64,000 nucleotides of DNA from Candidatus Saccharimonadota bacterium (GTDB lineage Bacteria; Patescibacteriota; Saccharimonadia; Saccharimonadales; Saccharimonadaceae): contig JAUMZA010000002.1 in assembly GCA_030528355.1 (NCBI GenBank), positions 43,070-107,069 of the forward strand, in the 5' to 3' direction. The notes below the pieces were generated by a model. The model made no database searches. It was given only the letters and a program-made list of their open reading frames with translations, and had not been told where the DNA came from. This document shows positions 8,210 through 17,475 of the stretch, one piece after another (within the stretch, counting starts at the first letter, position 1; every line of letters begins with the position of its first letter). The position numbers and the translations under genes are program-made.

Positions 8210-9292
8210 TTATGTTTCAAGCTGCGATTCTAAATAGGCATCGATAAAACCACCAATTTTACCATCAAGCACTGCCTTTGCGTCCTTTTCTTCGTACTTA
8301 GTGCGAGTGTCTTTTACTAACGTATACGGATGCAGTACGTAGTTACGGATTTGAGAACCCCAATTAGCACTCTCACCCGCACGCAAATCGCCCATCGTAG
8401 CGGCGTGCTGCTCGAGCTGCATTTGTACCAATTTTGAACGCAAAATTGCTAAAGCGGTTTCTTTATTTTGAATCTGACTACGCTCATTTTGAATCGCCAC
8501 CACAATCCCTGTTGGCAAATGGGTTACGCGCACAGCACTATCGGTCGTATTGACACCTTGGCCACCACGGCCACCACTACGGTACACATCAACCCTAATA
8601 TCATTCGGATCAATTGCCACTTCATCTGGCGTATCTATTTTTGGCAATACCTCAACCAATGCAAAGCTGGTTTGTCGCAGATTATCGCTATTGAACGGAC
8701 TGAGCCGTACCAATCGATGCACACCATGCTCACTTCGCAACTTGCCATACGCATACGCTCCAGTGATCTCAAATACGGTTGTTTTAACACCAGCTTCCTC
8801 CCCTGTGGAACGTTCAAGTTGACTCACCGATAAGCCAGATTTTTCCGCCCACCGCAAATACATACGCTCCAGCATCTCCGCAAAATCCTGTGCATCCGTA
8901 CCGCCCACACCAGCAGTGATACGCAAAATAGCATGATGCGAATCATACGTACCCTTAAACATGAGAAGCTTTTTTAGCTCGGCAAACTCAGCTTCCATAG
9001 CGGCAAGCTGCCCGTCAAATTCTGCCGCCAAACTATCATCACCCAACTCAAGCAATTCGTCCATATCACGCAACTGCATCTCGAGTGCCAACCACGGCTG
9101 CACCGCCGCCTGCTGGGCGGCAAACTGCTTGTTTAATTCTGTGGCATGAGCAGGATTGTTCCAGATCTCTGGGCGAGCCAGTTCCGATTCTAACCGAGCA
9201 AGTTCTTCACGCTCAATAGCAATCGATAGCCGCTCATACACCGCAGCAAACTCTGTTTGTAGCTCGTGTAGTCGCTTATGTAGCAGTTCCAT
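8210..9292 (-). CDS. prfB: Peptide chain release factor 2
   Basis: About 360 residues. The open frame extends upstream to 9535, but family similarity begins at MELLHKRLHELQTEF, so the ATG at 9292 is chosen; it overlaps the end of htpX by 17 nt. It has the RF2 tripeptide SPF (RLVRLSPFNSDN), which reads UGA and UAA, and the peptidyl-tRNA hydrolysis motif GGRGGQGVN. There is no in-frame UGA near codon 25, so the programmed +1 frameshift that autoregulates most prfB genes is absent. Presence of RF2 agrees with UGA being a stop in this genome. Confidence 0.96.
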   Translation of the reverse strand: MELLHKRLHELQTEFAAVYERLSIAIEREELARLESELARPEIWNNPAHATELNKQFAAQQAAVQPWLALEMQLRDMDELLELGDDSLAAEFDGQLAAMEAEFAELKKLLMFKGTYDSHHAILRITAGVGGTDAQDFAEMLERMYLRWAEKSGLSVSQLERSTGEEAGVKTTVFEITGAYAYGKLRSEHGVHRLVRLSPFNSDNLRQTSFALVEVLPKIDTPDEVAIDPNDIRVDVYRSGGRGGQGVNTTDSAVRVTHLPTGIVVAIQNERSQIQNKETALAILRSKLVQMQLEQHAATMGDLRAGESANWGSQIRNYVLHPYTLVKDTRTKYEEKDAKAVLDGKIGGFIDAYLESQLET

Positions 9293-10235
9293 CAGACGAA
9301 TCCTTATCGCTATGTGTTGAATCCTGCGTAGCTTCGGCCGCCTGCACCTTCTCTTGTTGCCATAGCGGTGCAAGCTTTGCGTACGTTGCCTCAATACGCT
9401 GCAGACGACGCACCAAAAACGGATGCGATGAAAAACTCTGCGTAAAGGCATTAAATGACGAATCGGTTTTATACACCTGCCACTGTTGTGCGAGCTCATT
9501 AAAGGTCGGGGCGACATCTGGGCCAACATGGACACAAATTAGTGCTTGCTTTACCTGTTCTTTATCTCGCAAATACGTTAACGCTAAGCGGTCAGCCGTA
9601 AACTCTGCCCGACGACTCCAAAAGTCTAACATCCACCCAAACAGCACCCCCAAGCCTGGAATCATACGCAGAATACTACTATACGTACTCATGGCAGTGT
9701 GTTTATATTTGATATGTGCCATTTCGTGCACCACAATCGCTTTTAGTTGATCCTTGGTGGCATACCGCACCGTACCAGAATTAAGCACAATCGTATACGG
9801 CTTCATAAACCCAAATGCAAATGCATTCATAACCGGGTCTTGTGTAATCATAATCTCGACTGGCGGCATAGCCAAATCCTTCGCCACTTGATTAGACCAT
9901 GTTCGCAACCAAGCAAAATCACTATACTCAACCTGCAGAGCATTGCCAAGATACACTTGCCGCATCATGCGAATCATCACCAGCGTAATCACCAAAACAA
10001 CTAATCCAATAAATATAAACATGGCGTTTTGTACAAAAAATGATTCCACCGGCGACAGCCCATACTCATCGACCGCTGCAGGGTCTTCGCTGTGTGCAAT
10101 ATAATACCCTATCACCAAGGCAATACCACTAATAATACAACTTAAAATCACATTTACCCAAAAGATAACATAGTCACTTTTGCGGTTAGCTTGCTGCACC
10201 GCCACCGACATATCCGAACCTGCTGTTTGTGCCAT
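9276..10235 (-). CDS. htpX: M48 family zinc metalloprotease, HtpX-like
   Basis: 319 residues with membrane helices near residues 23-47 and 68-90, then the M48 zinc site HEMAH (His170, Glu171, His174) in VVHEMAHIKYKH. A third ligand region AEFTADRLAL follows about 40 residues on. HtpX proteases remove damaged membrane proteins. The C-terminal tail after about residue 290 is acidic and probably disordered. The gene begins one base after murD ends and overlaps the prfB start, so murD-htpX-prfB form one transcript. Confidence 0.9.
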   Translation of the reverse strand: MAQTAGSDMSVAVQQANRKSDYVIFWVNVILSCIISGIALVIGYYIAHSEDPAAVDEYGLSPVESFFVQNAMFIFIGLVVLVITLVMIRMMRQVYLGNALQVEYSDFAWLRTWSNQVAKDLAMPPVEIMITQDPVMNAFAFGFMKPYTIVLNSGTVRYATKDQLKAIVVHEMAHIKYKHTAMSTYSSILRMIPGLGVLFGWMLDFWSRRAEFTADRLALTYLRDKEQVKQALICVHVGPDVAPTFNELAQQWQVYKTDSSFNAFTQSFSSHPFLVRRLQRIEATYAKLAPLWQQEKVQAAEATQDSTHSDKDSSDGTAT

Positions 10236-10236
10236 A

Positions 10237-11550
10237 TTATTGTTCTCCTTCTGCTAACGATTGTACCGCAGCAATAAATTGTTCACCACGATCTTGATAA
10301 TTCTTAAACATGCCAAAACTTGCACAAGCTGGGCTTAAAATCACTACATCGCCCGGCTGTGCGTTCGCCGCCGCATGCGTAACCGCTTGTACCATGGTGC
10401 CAGCTTCGCCCATAACTGTATATATATCATCGTGTATACCCGCCGCACGCAAGGCCTCCGCAATACGCACCGCCTCAGCCCCAATGAGTACAATATGCCG
10501 CATGGTTTGCTGAGCTACTTCTTTCGCCAATGCGGTAAAATCTGCCCCTTTGTACGAACCGCCCAAAATTAACACCTTTGGCTGCGAAAAGGCTCGCACT
10601 GCCGCAATCGCACTACCTGGCGTGGTAGCAATACTATCATCATAAAATGCCACCTTTTTTACCGTTGCAACATATTTTAACCGATGTGGTAAACCAGTAA
10701 ATGCCGCCAATCCCTGTGCAATCGCCTCTGTCGAAACTGGCAGCAAGGCCCGTACGGCTGTAATTGCTGCACACGCATTGTCCACATTATGTGTTCCCGG
10801 CAGGGTAATGGTTGTGGTTGGACACAATTTTTCGTCAGCCAACCAAATAGAACCATCTTTTTCGTACGCCCCACCATCATCCTGCACACCATAGCGACGC
10901 AACACACCAGCCTCAGTCGCACTGGCAATCGCTGCTGAGTGCGAATTGGTTGGATGATATACACACACATCACCCGCCTGCTGATAGCGGCGAATATTCG
11001 CTTTCGCCTGCACGTACTCATCAAAATCAGCATGCACCTCAAGATGGTCAGGTTCTATCATGAGCACCACAGCCACCTGTGGGCTTTTTTGCACATCCCA
11101 CAGCTGAAAACTACTCATTTCGTACACTACTACATCATCTGCCTTAATCTGCGGCAACACCTGCAATGCAGGAATGCCAATATTACCCACCAAGTGTACC
11201 GTTTCGCCCGCCGCACGTAAGATACTAGCGATAAAGCTACTGGTTGTCCCCTTGCCTTTGGTGCCAGTCACCCCAATAATTGGAGCTGGGCACTGAGCAA
11301 AAAACTCATTTGTTGCCGACCAAATACGGCGGGCGGTCGTGAGTTTATGTGGACTCAGCCCGGCAGTACGCACCACCATGTCAAACTGGCTCATATCATC
11401 ATAGGCATGCGGGCCGCACTGCAGAGCCGCACCTACAGGCGGCACAATATCAGTACGCTCATCCACAATGGTGATATCATGCCCCTGTGCCGCAAAGTAT
11501 TCATAGTTTTGCTTACCTTCGATACCATACCCTGCAATTGCAACCTTCAT
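10237..11550 (-). CDS. murD: UDP-N-acetylmuramoylalanine--D-glutamate ligase
   Basis: 437 residues. An N-terminal Rossmann-like domain (KVAIAGYGIEGK) binds the UDP-muramoyl substrate. The central ATP site GVTGTKGKGTTSS lies at about residues 93-105, and the C-terminal ligase domain contains LILGGSYKGADF. MurD adds D-Glu to UDP-MurNAc-L-Ala in the cytoplasmic phase of peptidoglycan synthesis. It lies between an M16 peptidase and htpX with gaps of 1-2 nt, not in a mur cluster. Confidence 0.93.
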   Translation of the reverse strand: MKVAIAGYGIEGKQNYEYFAAQGHDITIVDERTDIVPPVGAALQCGPHAYDDMSQFDMVVRTAGLSPHKLTTARRIWSATNEFFAQCPAPIIGVTGTKGKGTTSSFIASILRAAGETVHLVGNIGIPALQVLPQIKADDVVVYEMSSFQLWDVQKSPQVAVVLMIEPDHLEVHADFDEYVQAKANIRRYQQAGDVCVYHPTNSHSAAIASATEAGVLRRYGVQDDGGAYEKDGSIWLADEKLCPTTTITLPGTHNVDNACAAITAVRALLPVSTEAIAQGLAAFTGLPHRLKYVATVKKVAFYDDSIATTPGSAIAAVRAFSQPKVLILGGSYKGADFTALAKEVAQQTMRHIVLIGAEAVRIAEALRAAGIHDDIYTVMGEAGTMVQAVTHAAANAQPGDVVILSPACASFGMFKNYQDRGEQFIAAVQSLAEGEQ

Positions 11551-11552
11551 GC

Positions 11553-12839
11553 CTATCCTTTCTTAAACAATACTTCAAGCCTGCGTGACAGCTCGGTTGG
11601 CGATTCATGATCACCCGAGCCTACCATTGCCAATACTTGCATATCTTGATCAATAAATTTACGCGCCGTTTCAACCATACAGCTTAATGATGTACGGGCA
11701 ATTTTTTCAGGCACCTTCTCGTATTCCTTCACCGTACCATCCATAAAATACCGGCCAGTGTAAAACCCGCTAATTTGTGCCGCAGTCTGTGCACCCATTT
11801 GGTAGCGGCCGAGTGCGTAAGATTTTGCCGCCTCAAGCTCTTTTTCGGTAATTTCACCATTCAGCACCGCTTGTAGTTGCGTACAGATAATATCGAATAG
11901 CTCACCGGCAGTATCATGGTTTACCTGGCCACTAAAATCCCAGCTGCTTTCGTACGAACTTGGCGTAACTGTACTAAACATACCGTACGCCAAACCACGC
12001 TTACGAGCCGCCCCAAAAATACGTGAATGCATCGTACCCGTTAAAAGATGGTCGAGCCGAGCCATTGCCGATAATTCTTCATCCGACAACACCTCTGGTA
12101 CAATCATCGACCAGCCAAAGGTAATATTCGAAGCCTCTTTGCGACGAATAAGCGTCGGCTTGGCTGAATGAATCTCATCTTTTGGTGCCACAAAACGCTC
12201 ACCTCGTGGCAGCTTCCAGCTTTCGAGATGCCGCTTAATTGCCGCCTTTCGCCCTTTTAGTTTGCCGGTAATGACAAAACGCATGTTGTCACTAGTGTGC
12301 GTACGACGATGATGCTCTTTAATGTCAGCCAACGTAATATGTGGGATGGTTTTGAGACGCTGTGAAATTGTTAAAATATCTTCACCCACCAATTGTTGTG
12401 CTTTCAACCACAATAATCGGCCGTGGTCATTTAGGTAGCCTGTGAGTTCACTTTTTACATTACCCTTTTCGGCGGTTAGCTCACGCTCATTAAAGCGCGG
12501 CTCACAAATAGACACCGCCTGTAAGTCCAAAATACGCTCCCATTCAAAATCGGCACAATCTGCCATATACACCATACTTAAATCGCTAGTAAATGCATTA
12601 TGATAGGCTCCATTTTTGGTAAATTCAGCCTCAAACTCATGCTCATCCTTAAAGCGTGCATTAGCTCCAAATGCCATGTGCTCCATAATATGAGCCGTTT
12701 CATAGATATCCTTATGCCGCACAAAACGGTTGCCCGCCCTAAACTGAAACTCAAAACTCATTACCGTCGCATCGGGGGCATCAATCAACAACCCCCGTGC
12801 GCCATTTTGCAAGCGAACTTCCTCTACGGTATGCTTCAT
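11553..12839 (-). CDS. M16 (insulinase/pitrilysin-type) zinc peptidase
   Basis: 428 residues with the inverted zinc motif HIMEH (His50, Glu53, His54) in the typical context ETAHIMEHMAFG. The third ligand region is in TAEKGNVKSEL about 75 residues later. The second, inactive M16 half follows. It may act in the cytoplasm on peptides or signal peptides, since no export signal is visible. It is packed 3 nt from both secA and murD. Some M16 genes sit next to processing or secretion genes; no substrate can be named. Confidence 0.9.
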   Translation of the reverse strand: MKHTVEEVRLQNGARGLLIDAPDATVMSFEFQFRAGNRFVRHKDIYETAHIMEHMAFGANARFKDEHEFEAEFTKNGAYHNAFTSDLSMVYMADCADFEWERILDLQAVSICEPRFNERELTAEKGNVKSELTGYLNDHGRLLWLKAQQLVGEDILTISQRLKTIPHITLADIKEHHRRTHTSDNMRFVITGKLKGRKAAIKRHLESWKLPRGERFVAPKDEIHSAKPTLIRRKEASNITFGWSMIVPEVLSDEELSAMARLDHLLTGTMHSRIFGAARKRGLAYGMFSTVTPSSYESSWDFSGQVNHDTAGELFDIICTQLQAVLNGEITEKELEAAKSYALGRYQMGAQTAAQISGFYTGRYFMDGTVKEYEKVPEKIARTSLSCMVETARKFIDQDMQVLAMVGSGDHESPTELSRRLEVLFKKG

Positions 12840-12842
12840 AGA

Positions 12843-15479
12843 TTACCTGCGGTTCTTTTTGCGGTTTTGACGTTGTGCTTTCTTCTTCTTGCGTGCAACG
12901 TTTTTGGTATGATTTTTTTCAGCAACGGTTTTATTTTTCTTTACCGAGCCATCAAAGTCATCATCGCCTGCGTGCGTAACGGTCGCAGCCTCGTTTACGC
13001 CCTGCTCAATCGCTCCCTCCGCCAGACGAGTGAGTTCAGTTTCGTACTCATCATCAGCATTTTTTGCCGTAATATCAGTTGGTCGTACTCGCATAATAAT
13101 ACGTAATGTTTCGGTGCGAAGCATTTCCTGCAAACTTTCGAACAACTTTTGTGATTCCACTCGATACTCTACAAGCGGGTCTCGCTGCCCCACACCACGC
13201 CAGTGAATTCCCTCACGCAGGTGCTGCATATTTTCAAGATGCTGCATCCAAAGCTGATCAAGCACTTCCATATACACTTCACGTTCAACCTTGCGAAGTA
13301 TATCTTCACCCACTCGCTCTTCCTGGGTGGCATACAGCTCCTTCGCAGCTTTTAGGGCTGCAGTGTAACGTTTTTTATCATTCTTTTCAGCACCAATTGC
13401 GGTAATTGCCTCCGCTTCAATTGGGAAGAGTGCCTCAAATTCTTCTGCAAATCTTTCATTTTGCTTGGCTGGCACTACGGTTAAAGATTTAACCGCATCA
13501 CGCAACAAGCGATTCATTTCAGTCTTAATGTCATCACCCTCAAGGATCTTGCGGCGAATCGCATACACAACACGGCGGTGACGATTGATTACATTATCAT
13601 ACTGCACCACGTTTTTGCGAGTGTCAAAGTTATAGCCTTCAACCCGCTTTTGTGCCGCCTCTAGCGTCTTTGAAACCGCTTTATTTTGGATTGGCGTATC
13701 TTCATCAACACCTAATCGATCCATTAAAGTAGCAATTCGCTCACCCTGAAAAATGCGCATCAAATCATCTTCGGTCGATACGTAAAATTGCGTTTCACCA
13801 GGGTCACCCTGACGACCACCACGTCCACGTAGCTGGTTATCAATACGGCGAGATTCGTGACGCTCAGAACCAATCACCACCAAGCCACCTAGCTCACGCA
13901 CGCCTTCGCCAAGCTTGATGTCGGTACCACGCCCTGCAATGTTAGTCGCAAGCGTAATTGCACCCTTTTCGCCCGCTTTGGCCACAATAGCCGCCTCACG
14001 TTCGTTATTTTTTGCGTTCAGCAGCTCGTACTTAATACCTTCTTTATCGAGCCATTTTGCGATCAGCTCGTTCTTTACAATCGAACCAGAGCCAACCAAC
14101 ACTGGGCGACCCTGCTTGTGATATTCTTTGATCGCTTCGGCTACTGCCTTTAATTTTGCTTTTTCAGTCTTAAAGATTAAATCTTCTTTATCGATACGAG
14201 CGATTGGCTTATTTGGCGGAATTTGCACCACATCAAGACTATAGATTTGTTGGAACTCTTCTGCTTCAGTAAAGGCTGTACCAGTCATACCGCTAAGTTT
14301 TTTATACAGACGGAAGAAATTCTGGAACGATACGGTCGCAAGCGTCATACTTTCGGTCTGCACTTGCACCTGTTCTTTAGCTTCAATCGCTTGGTGCAAC
14401 CCTTCTGAATAGCGGCGGCCATGCATTAAGCGGCCGGTGTGCTCATCCACAATAATAACTTCACCATCAGTAGTTACCACATAGTCTTTATCTCGTTTGA
14501 ACAAAGTTTCTGCCCGCAATGCTTGATCCATGTGATACACCGAACGGACGTTTTCTGGAGTGTACAAATTTTTTATACCAAGCATGGCCTGCACTTTTTC
14601 AACACCCTCGTCACTCAAGCTAACCGAGCGACGCTTCTCATCAAGGATGTAGTTATCGGCTGAAGCAGCTACTTTTGCAGCAATTTTTGCAAAATTAAGG
14701 TAATGTTCTGGGTTGTCGGCGGCCGGAGCACTAATAATCAGCGGCGTACGAGCCTCATCAATAAGAATAGAATCCACCTCGTCCACAATGGCAAAATTAA
14801 GCTCACGCTGACGTAGCAATTCAGCATCGTTCACCATGTTGTCACGCAGATAGTCAAACCCGAACTCATTATTTGTTCCATAGGTAATATCGGCAGCGTA
14901 GGCTTCTTTACGGCCAACTGGACGCAGGCGACGCATTTTTTCATCGGTGTGAGCCTCGTTATCGTACTCTGGATCAAAGATAAACGAAGCATCGTTAATA
15001 ATAACACCGGTGGTCATACCCAAAAAGTGGTACAGCTCACCCATCCAGCTAGCGTCACGCTGTGCAAGATAATCATTCACCGTCACCACATGTACACCCT
15101 TGCCTTCAAGTGCATTCAGATACACTGGTAGTGTTGCTACCAAAGTCTTACCTTCACCAGTCTTCATCTCGGCTACATTACCTTCGTGTAGCACCATGCC
15201 GCCAATCATCTGTACATCAAAATGCCGCATACCAAGTACACGTTTGCCCGACTCACGCACCAAGGCAAATGCATCCGGCAAGATAGTATCCAGCGTTACC
15301 TTCTTTTTTTGCAATCGTGCCTTAAGCACCTCTGTTTGTGCAGCGAGCTTTTCATCGCTCATGGCTTGATACTTTTCTTCAAGCCCGTTGATTTCTTTTA
15401 CTCGCTTCTCTAGCCCCTTAAGGATACGACGCTGTGGGTCGCCAAACACCTTAGATAAAACCTTTTGCCTGCTTACCAT
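12843..15479 (-). CDS. secA: Preprotein translocase ATPase SecA
   Basis: 878 residues. Walker A MKTGEGKTL at about residues 105-113, DEAD-like VDEVDSILIDEAR, and the second motor domain with ATNIAGRGTDIKLGEGV. SecA drives proteins through SecYEG by ATP hydrolysis. The usual C-terminal zinc-binding cysteine cluster is missing; instead the tail is a long run of K, R and N (KKNKTVAEKNHTKN and onward). The ATG follows GAGGGAAG, and a TATAAT box lies about 50 nt upstream. Upstream hpf and downstream prfB recall the Bacillus order. Confidence 0.97.
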   Translation of the reverse strand: MVSRQKVLSKVFGDPQRRILKGLEKRVKEINGLEEKYQAMSDEKLAAQTEVLKARLQKKKVTLDTILPDAFALVRESGKRVLGMRHFDVQMIGGMVLHEGNVAEMKTGEGKTLVATLPVYLNALEGKGVHVVTVNDYLAQRDASWMGELYHFLGMTTGVIINDASFIFDPEYDNEAHTDEKMRRLRPVGRKEAYAADITYGTNNEFGFDYLRDNMVNDAELLRQRELNFAIVDEVDSILIDEARTPLIISAPAADNPEHYLNFAKIAAKVAASADNYILDEKRRSVSLSDEGVEKVQAMLGIKNLYTPENVRSVYHMDQALRAETLFKRDKDYVVTTDGEVIIVDEHTGRLMHGRRYSEGLHQAIEAKEQVQVQTESMTLATVSFQNFFRLYKKLSGMTGTAFTEAEEFQQIYSLDVVQIPPNKPIARIDKEDLIFKTEKAKLKAVAEAIKEYHKQGRPVLVGSGSIVKNELIAKWLDKEGIKYELLNAKNNEREAAIVAKAGEKGAITLATNIAGRGTDIKLGEGVRELGGLVVIGSERHESRRIDNQLRGRGGRQGDPGETQFYVSTEDDLMRIFQGERIATLMDRLGVDEDTPIQNKAVSKTLEAAQKRVEGYNFDTRKNVVQYDNVINRHRRVVYAIRRKILEGDDIKTEMNRLLRDAVKSLTVVPAKQNERFAEEFEALFPIEAEAITAIGAEKNDKKRYTAALKAAKELYATQEERVGEDILRKVEREVYMEVLDQLWMQHLENMQHLREGIHWRGVGQRDPLVEYRVESQKLFESLQEMLRTETLRIIMRVRPTDITAKNADDEYETELTRLAEGAIEQGVNEAATVTHAGDDDFDGSVKKNKTVAEKNHTKNVARKKKKAQRQNRKKNRR

Positions 15480-15527
15480 AAAAGCTCTTCCCTCTCACTT
15501 TTCTGAAATATCTGTAAACTACTACAT

Positions 15528-15533
15528 ATTATA
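15528..15533 (-). promoter_or_regulatory. -10 box TATAAT upstream of secA
   Basis: TATAAT on the minus strand with a TTTGAA-like -35 16 nt upstream. The leader to secA is about 40 nt. Confidence 0.45.
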
Positions 15534-15586
15534 CACCGATGCTAATGATTTCAAAAGAGGCAGCCCTTAAAAAACCCAAAAGCAAC

Positions 15587-15611
15587 GCACCCACCCGTAT
15601 CGAGTGAGTGC
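15587..15611 (-). terminator. Terminator of hpf
   Basis: An 11-bp stem (two to three G-U pairs) around a 3-nt loop, GCACTCACTCG with CGGGTGGGTGC, 29 nt behind the hpf stop. A T-rich stretch follows about 12 nt later. Confidence 0.55.
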
Positions 15612-15639
15612 ATCTAATACGCAACCTATTTATGTCAAC

Positions 15640-16014
15640 TTATTGCTGTTCACGCTTAAAACTACGCTTAAATCGTGCCAAAATACCTTGGCGACCAACG
15701 TGCGGAATGCGAGTTTCTTTATACTTGCGAAGTTGCGAAGCAAGTTTTACCTCTACAATGTCAACCGCCGCCATTGCATTTGGTGCCATATCTTTTGCAG
15801 TGATGGTTTTTTCTGGCACGGTGATCACCACTTCTACTTCGTACTTATTGCTATCCTTGCGCTCTAGCTGCTCAATGCGCACTACTGCAGTTGCACTTTT
15901 GCGTGCATGACGTGGCAGATAGCGATCGAGTGCACTAATTTTTTTTGTGACATATTTTTTAGTTTTTTCATCAACGTCGTACTTAATACCTGTAATTGTT
16001 AATGCGTCAATCAT
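15640..16014 (-). CDS. hpf: Ribosome hibernation promoting factor / sigma54 modulation family
   Basis: 124 residues with the beta-alpha-beta-beta-beta-alpha HPF fold: DALTITGIKYDVDEKTKKYVTKKISALDRYL, then strands ATAVVRIEQ and YEVEVVITVPEKTI and helix DIVEVKLASQLRKYK. It is the short form, without the C-terminal dimerisation domain of long HPF. HPF binds the decoding site of idle 30S subunits and promotes ribosome inactivation. The ATG is preceded by a strong AAGGAGG with a normal leader, unlike the many leaderless genes here. Bacillus hpf (yvyD) also sits next to secA. Confidence 0.92.
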   Translation of the reverse strand: MIDALTITGIKYDVDEKTKKYVTKKISALDRYLPRHARKSATAVVRIEQLERKDSNKYEVEVVITVPEKTITAKDMAPNAMAAVDIVEVKLASQLRKYKETRIPHVGRQGILARFKRSFKREQQ

Positions 16015-16058
16015 GCGGCCTCCTTTAGACGTAACATGTTGGTTTATTTTATAGCTTC

Positions 16059-16064
16059 ATTATA
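16059..16064 (-). promoter_or_regulatory. -10 box TATAAT of hpf
   Basis: TATAAT about 45 nt before the hpf start, giving a leader that holds the AAGGAGG ribosome site. Confidence 0.5.
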
Positions 16065-16075
16065 CCACAAAATCA

Positions 16076-17320
16076 CTAAATACGTTCACGACCCTGCATG
16101 TACGGGCGTAGTACTGCTGGCACAGTAAGCGTACCATCTTCGTTTTGGAAATTCTCTAGGATAACGACCAACGAACGAGCTAGGCTCACCGCCGTCCCGT
16201 TTAATGTATGCAACACCTCTACTTCACCACTGTCACGGCGAACCCGAATGTTCAAGTTGCGCGCCTGAAAATCAGTACAGTTACTACAGCTGGTGAGCTC
16301 ACGATAGGTTTCATCCACTGGCGACCAGTACTCAATATCGTATTTTTTAGCCGCTGGTGCACCCAAATCACCCGCCGCAATATTCACTACATGGTACGGA
16401 ATGCCGATTGCCTGCCACAGTTCTTCTTCAAGTGCCAAAATCTTTTCGTGCATATCACGTGATTGCTCCGGCGTACAAAATACATACATCTCAAGCTTAT
16501 TAAACTGATGCACCCGGAACAACCCACGAGTATGCTTGCCATACGTCCCCGCCTCTTTGCGGTAGCATGGGCTATAACCCACATAGCACAGCGGCAACTT
16601 AGCCTCATCGATAATCTCATCAGCATGATAGCCCGTCAGCGGCATTTCAGCGGTGCCAATCAAGGTTAAATCTTCACCTTCCACAAAATATTGATCGTTA
16701 CTCTTCACCCCTTTTGGTGCAAAACCCGCCCCAGCCGAGGTGCGAGAATTCACCATATTTGGCACGGTCATATACGTAAAGCCTTTTTCTAGCAGATACT
16801 GCAACGCAAACTGAGTAATGGCATTTTCGAGCAACGCCAAATCACCTTTTAGATAGTAAAATTTAGTGCCAGCCACCTTCGCACCACGCTCAAAATCAAC
16901 CCAATCACGCTTAGTGGCAAATTCAAGATGATCAACCGCACCAGTGGCTTGTTCGCCCCAACGCTTCACTTCTACACTATCTTCTTCACCGCCCAGCGGT
17001 ACATCATCAAACGCAGGATTTGGCACAGCTTGCATAGCCACTAGGTAATCGGCTTCAACTTGCTTAAGCTGCCCCTCTTGTGTAGCCAGTTCTTGCTTTA
17101 CTTGCTTGCCTTTTTCAATCAAGGCCGGATCGGGCTTGCCGCCCTTCATCTGCGTGGCAATCTCGTTGCGAGTCTGACGCAACTCATCAACCTGCTGCTG
17201 CAAGCTGCGGCGAGTATCATCTAGCTGCAAAAGTTCAGAGATAGATACCTCATACCCCTTTTGTGCCGCCGCCTCTTGCACACGAGCAGCATTCTCCCTA
17301 ATAAAACGAATATCTAACAT
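16076..17320 (-). CDS. serS: Seryl-tRNA synthetase
   Basis: 414 residues. N-terminal helical hairpin arm (about residues 25-105) that grips the long variable arm of tRNA-Ser, then the class II catalytic core. Motif 2 reads CYRKEAGTYGKHTRGLFRVHQF and motif 3 NGTAVSLARSLVVILE. It charges tRNA-Ser, and usually tRNA-Sec in other organisms, with serine. The ATG is 6 nt behind TACAAT, so the message is probably leaderless. Confidence 0.97.
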   Translation of the reverse strand: MLDIRFIRENAARVQEAAAQKGYEVSISELLQLDDTRRSLQQQVDELRQTRNEIATQMKGGKPDPALIEKGKQVKQELATQEGQLKQVEADYLVAMQAVPNPAFDDVPLGGEEDSVEVKRWGEQATGAVDHLEFATKRDWVDFERGAKVAGTKFYYLKGDLALLENAITQFALQYLLEKGFTYMTVPNMVNSRTSAGAGFAPKGVKSNDQYFVEGEDLTLIGTAEMPLTGYHADEIIDEAKLPLCYVGYSPCYRKEAGTYGKHTRGLFRVHQFNKLEMYVFCTPEQSRDMHEKILALEEELWQAIGIPYHVVNIAAGDLGAPAAKKYDIEYWSPVDETYRELTSCSNCTDFQARNLNIRVRRDSGEVEVLHTLNGTAVSLARSLVVILENFQNEDGTLTVPAVLRPYMQGRERI

Positions 17321-17326
17321 AATTTT

Positions 17327-17332
17327 ATTGTA
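17327..17332 (-). promoter_or_regulatory. -10 box TACAAT of serS
   Basis: TACAAT ends 6 nt before the ATG at 17320. A TTGATT -35 lies 16 nt upstream. Confidence 0.55.
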
Positions 17333-17388
17333 GCACTTTGCCAGTAGTAATCAAATGAGCATTTGCTACACTTCAAAGAGTGTAAATA

Positions 17389-17417
17389 TAGACTTTTATG
17401 TTGTTATATGATAAAAC
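17389..17417 (+). promoter_or_regulatory. Promoter of cassette 1
   Basis: TAGACT, 17-nt spacer, TAAAAC. Same position relative to the leader hairpin as in the other four cassettes. The spacer matches that of the promoter at 56894-56922 in 14 of 17 positions. Confidence 0.7.
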
Positions 17418-17425
17418 TAGTATCA

Positions 17426-17451
17426 ACACCTGTTCAACCCCGAACAGTTGT
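17426..17451 (+). promoter_or_regulatory. Cassette 1 leader hairpin with AACCCC loop
   Basis: CTGTTC and GAACAG pair around a six-base AACCCC loop, with ACA/TGT below a single mismatch. It begins within about 3 nt of the expected mRNA 5' end and is one member of a covarying set of five. Confidence 0.75.
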
Positions 17452-17475
17452 CGCACCTAGGAAAAGGAGACTGCC

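Noticed and set aside
9293-9535. N-terminal extension of prfB to 9535
   Set aside because: The extension lies antiparallel to nothing but over htpX coding sequence in another frame, is rich in R and H without family similarity, and RF2 proteins begin at the 9292 methionine.
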